A DNA stretch of 6,836 nucleotides from CAZQSL01 sp964595945 (GTDB taxonomy: Bacteria > UBP15 > UBA6099 > JAJRTR01). The notes beneath the pieces are model-generated. The model worked only from the letters and a program-made list of their open reading frames with translations. It was not told where the DNA came from and did no database searches. A program made the translations under genes and the position numbers. How positions within the stretch are numbered: the first letter of the stretch is position 1; the number at the start of each line of letters is the position of its first letter. Positions 6,735 to 6,836 of the stretch are shown here, one piece after another. The stretch lies in assembly GCA_964595945.1 (NCBI GenBank), contig CAZQSL010000156.1:1-6836 (forward strand), given 5' to 3'.

Positions 6735-6772
6735 CGGAAACACTCCCTGTGAGATTTGTTTTTATGTCCGGT
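6733..6772 (-). promoter_or_regulatory. rplJ ribosome-binding site within an inverted repeat that covers the start codon
   Basis: The ribosome-binding site AGGGAG is at 6743-6748, 8 bases before GTG at 6734. It is enclosed by a perfect 6-bp inverted repeat: ACCGGA (6772-6767) and TCCGGT (6738-6733) in the transcript. The second arm includes the first two bases of the GTG. If formed, the stem would hide part of the start codon and place the binding site in a 28-base loop. Six pairs closing so large a loop is only marginally stable unless a protein helps. Confidence 0.4.
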
Positions 6773-6790
6773 AATCCCGCTGCCACTCCG

Positions 6791-6836
6791 TTATTTGCTG
6801 AGGGTCGCGAGATCTATTTTCAAACCGGGAGACATA
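6791..6836 (-). CDS. rplA: 50S ribosomal protein L1 (uL1), C-terminal end only
   Basis: The right edge carries one base and 14 codons ending MSPGLKIDLATLSK, then TAA at 6793-6791. This resembles the usual L1 ending (MGPG-K-D form), and its place just before rplJ is the standard operon order. L1 sits on the L1 stalk of the large subunit near the E site and, in E. coli, represses its own operon. The rest of the gene is outside the window. Confidence 0.88.
   Translation of the reverse strand, partial: MSPGLKIDLATLSK

Overview
The window is a piece of the conserved bacterial ribosomal-protein/RNA-polymerase operon (rplKAJL-rpoBC order). It is read entirely from the minus strand, so transcription runs from high to low coordinates. 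In transcript order it holds the last 14 codons of rplA (L1), complete rplJ (L10), complete rplL (L7/L12), complete rpoB (beta subunit, 1187 residues), and the first 660 or so codons of rpoC (beta-prime). rpoC runs off the left edge before its catalytic NADFDGD motif. I see no mobile element, CRISPR array, RNA gene, phage gene or accessory gene. The long plus-strand reading frames are antisense shadows of these genes.

The organism is a bacterium of roughly balanced base composition. RpoB is close to the Bacillus length and lacks the large E. coli-type insertions, and the RpoC N-terminus looks Firmicutes-like. However, RpoC carries about 225 extra residues between the N-terminal zinc element and the clamp, where Bacillus and E. 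coli have only a short linker. Insertions at this site are known from Thermus, Aquifex and Thermotoga. I cannot name a phylum from this alone; a deep-branching or candidate lineage is possible.

Region by region: 6791-6836 is the rplA tail. 6735-6790 is a short spacer holding the rplJ ribosome-binding site inside a 6-bp inverted repeat, with little room for a classical L10 leader. 6207-6734 is rplJ. 6117-6206 is a spacer with two competing hairpins over the rplJ stop, an A-rich tract and a strong ribosome-binding site. 5745-6116 is rplL. 5591-5744 is a spacer with an attenuator-like hairpin followed by a second imperfect hairpin. 2027-5590 is rpoB. 1983-2026 is a spacer with the rpoC ribosome-binding site. 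1-1982 is rpoC.

The genes work together in gene expression. L10 anchors L7/L12 dimers on the ribosomal stalk that recruits translation factors, and beta and beta-prime form the catalytic core of RNA polymerase. The spacer structures are plausible points at which stalk-protein output, needed in several copies per ribosome, is separated from polymerase output. No previously undescribed system is evident. The points most worth a second look are the beta-prime insertion with its internal tandem repeat, the spacer RNA structures, and a substitution in the rifampicin pocket of RpoB.
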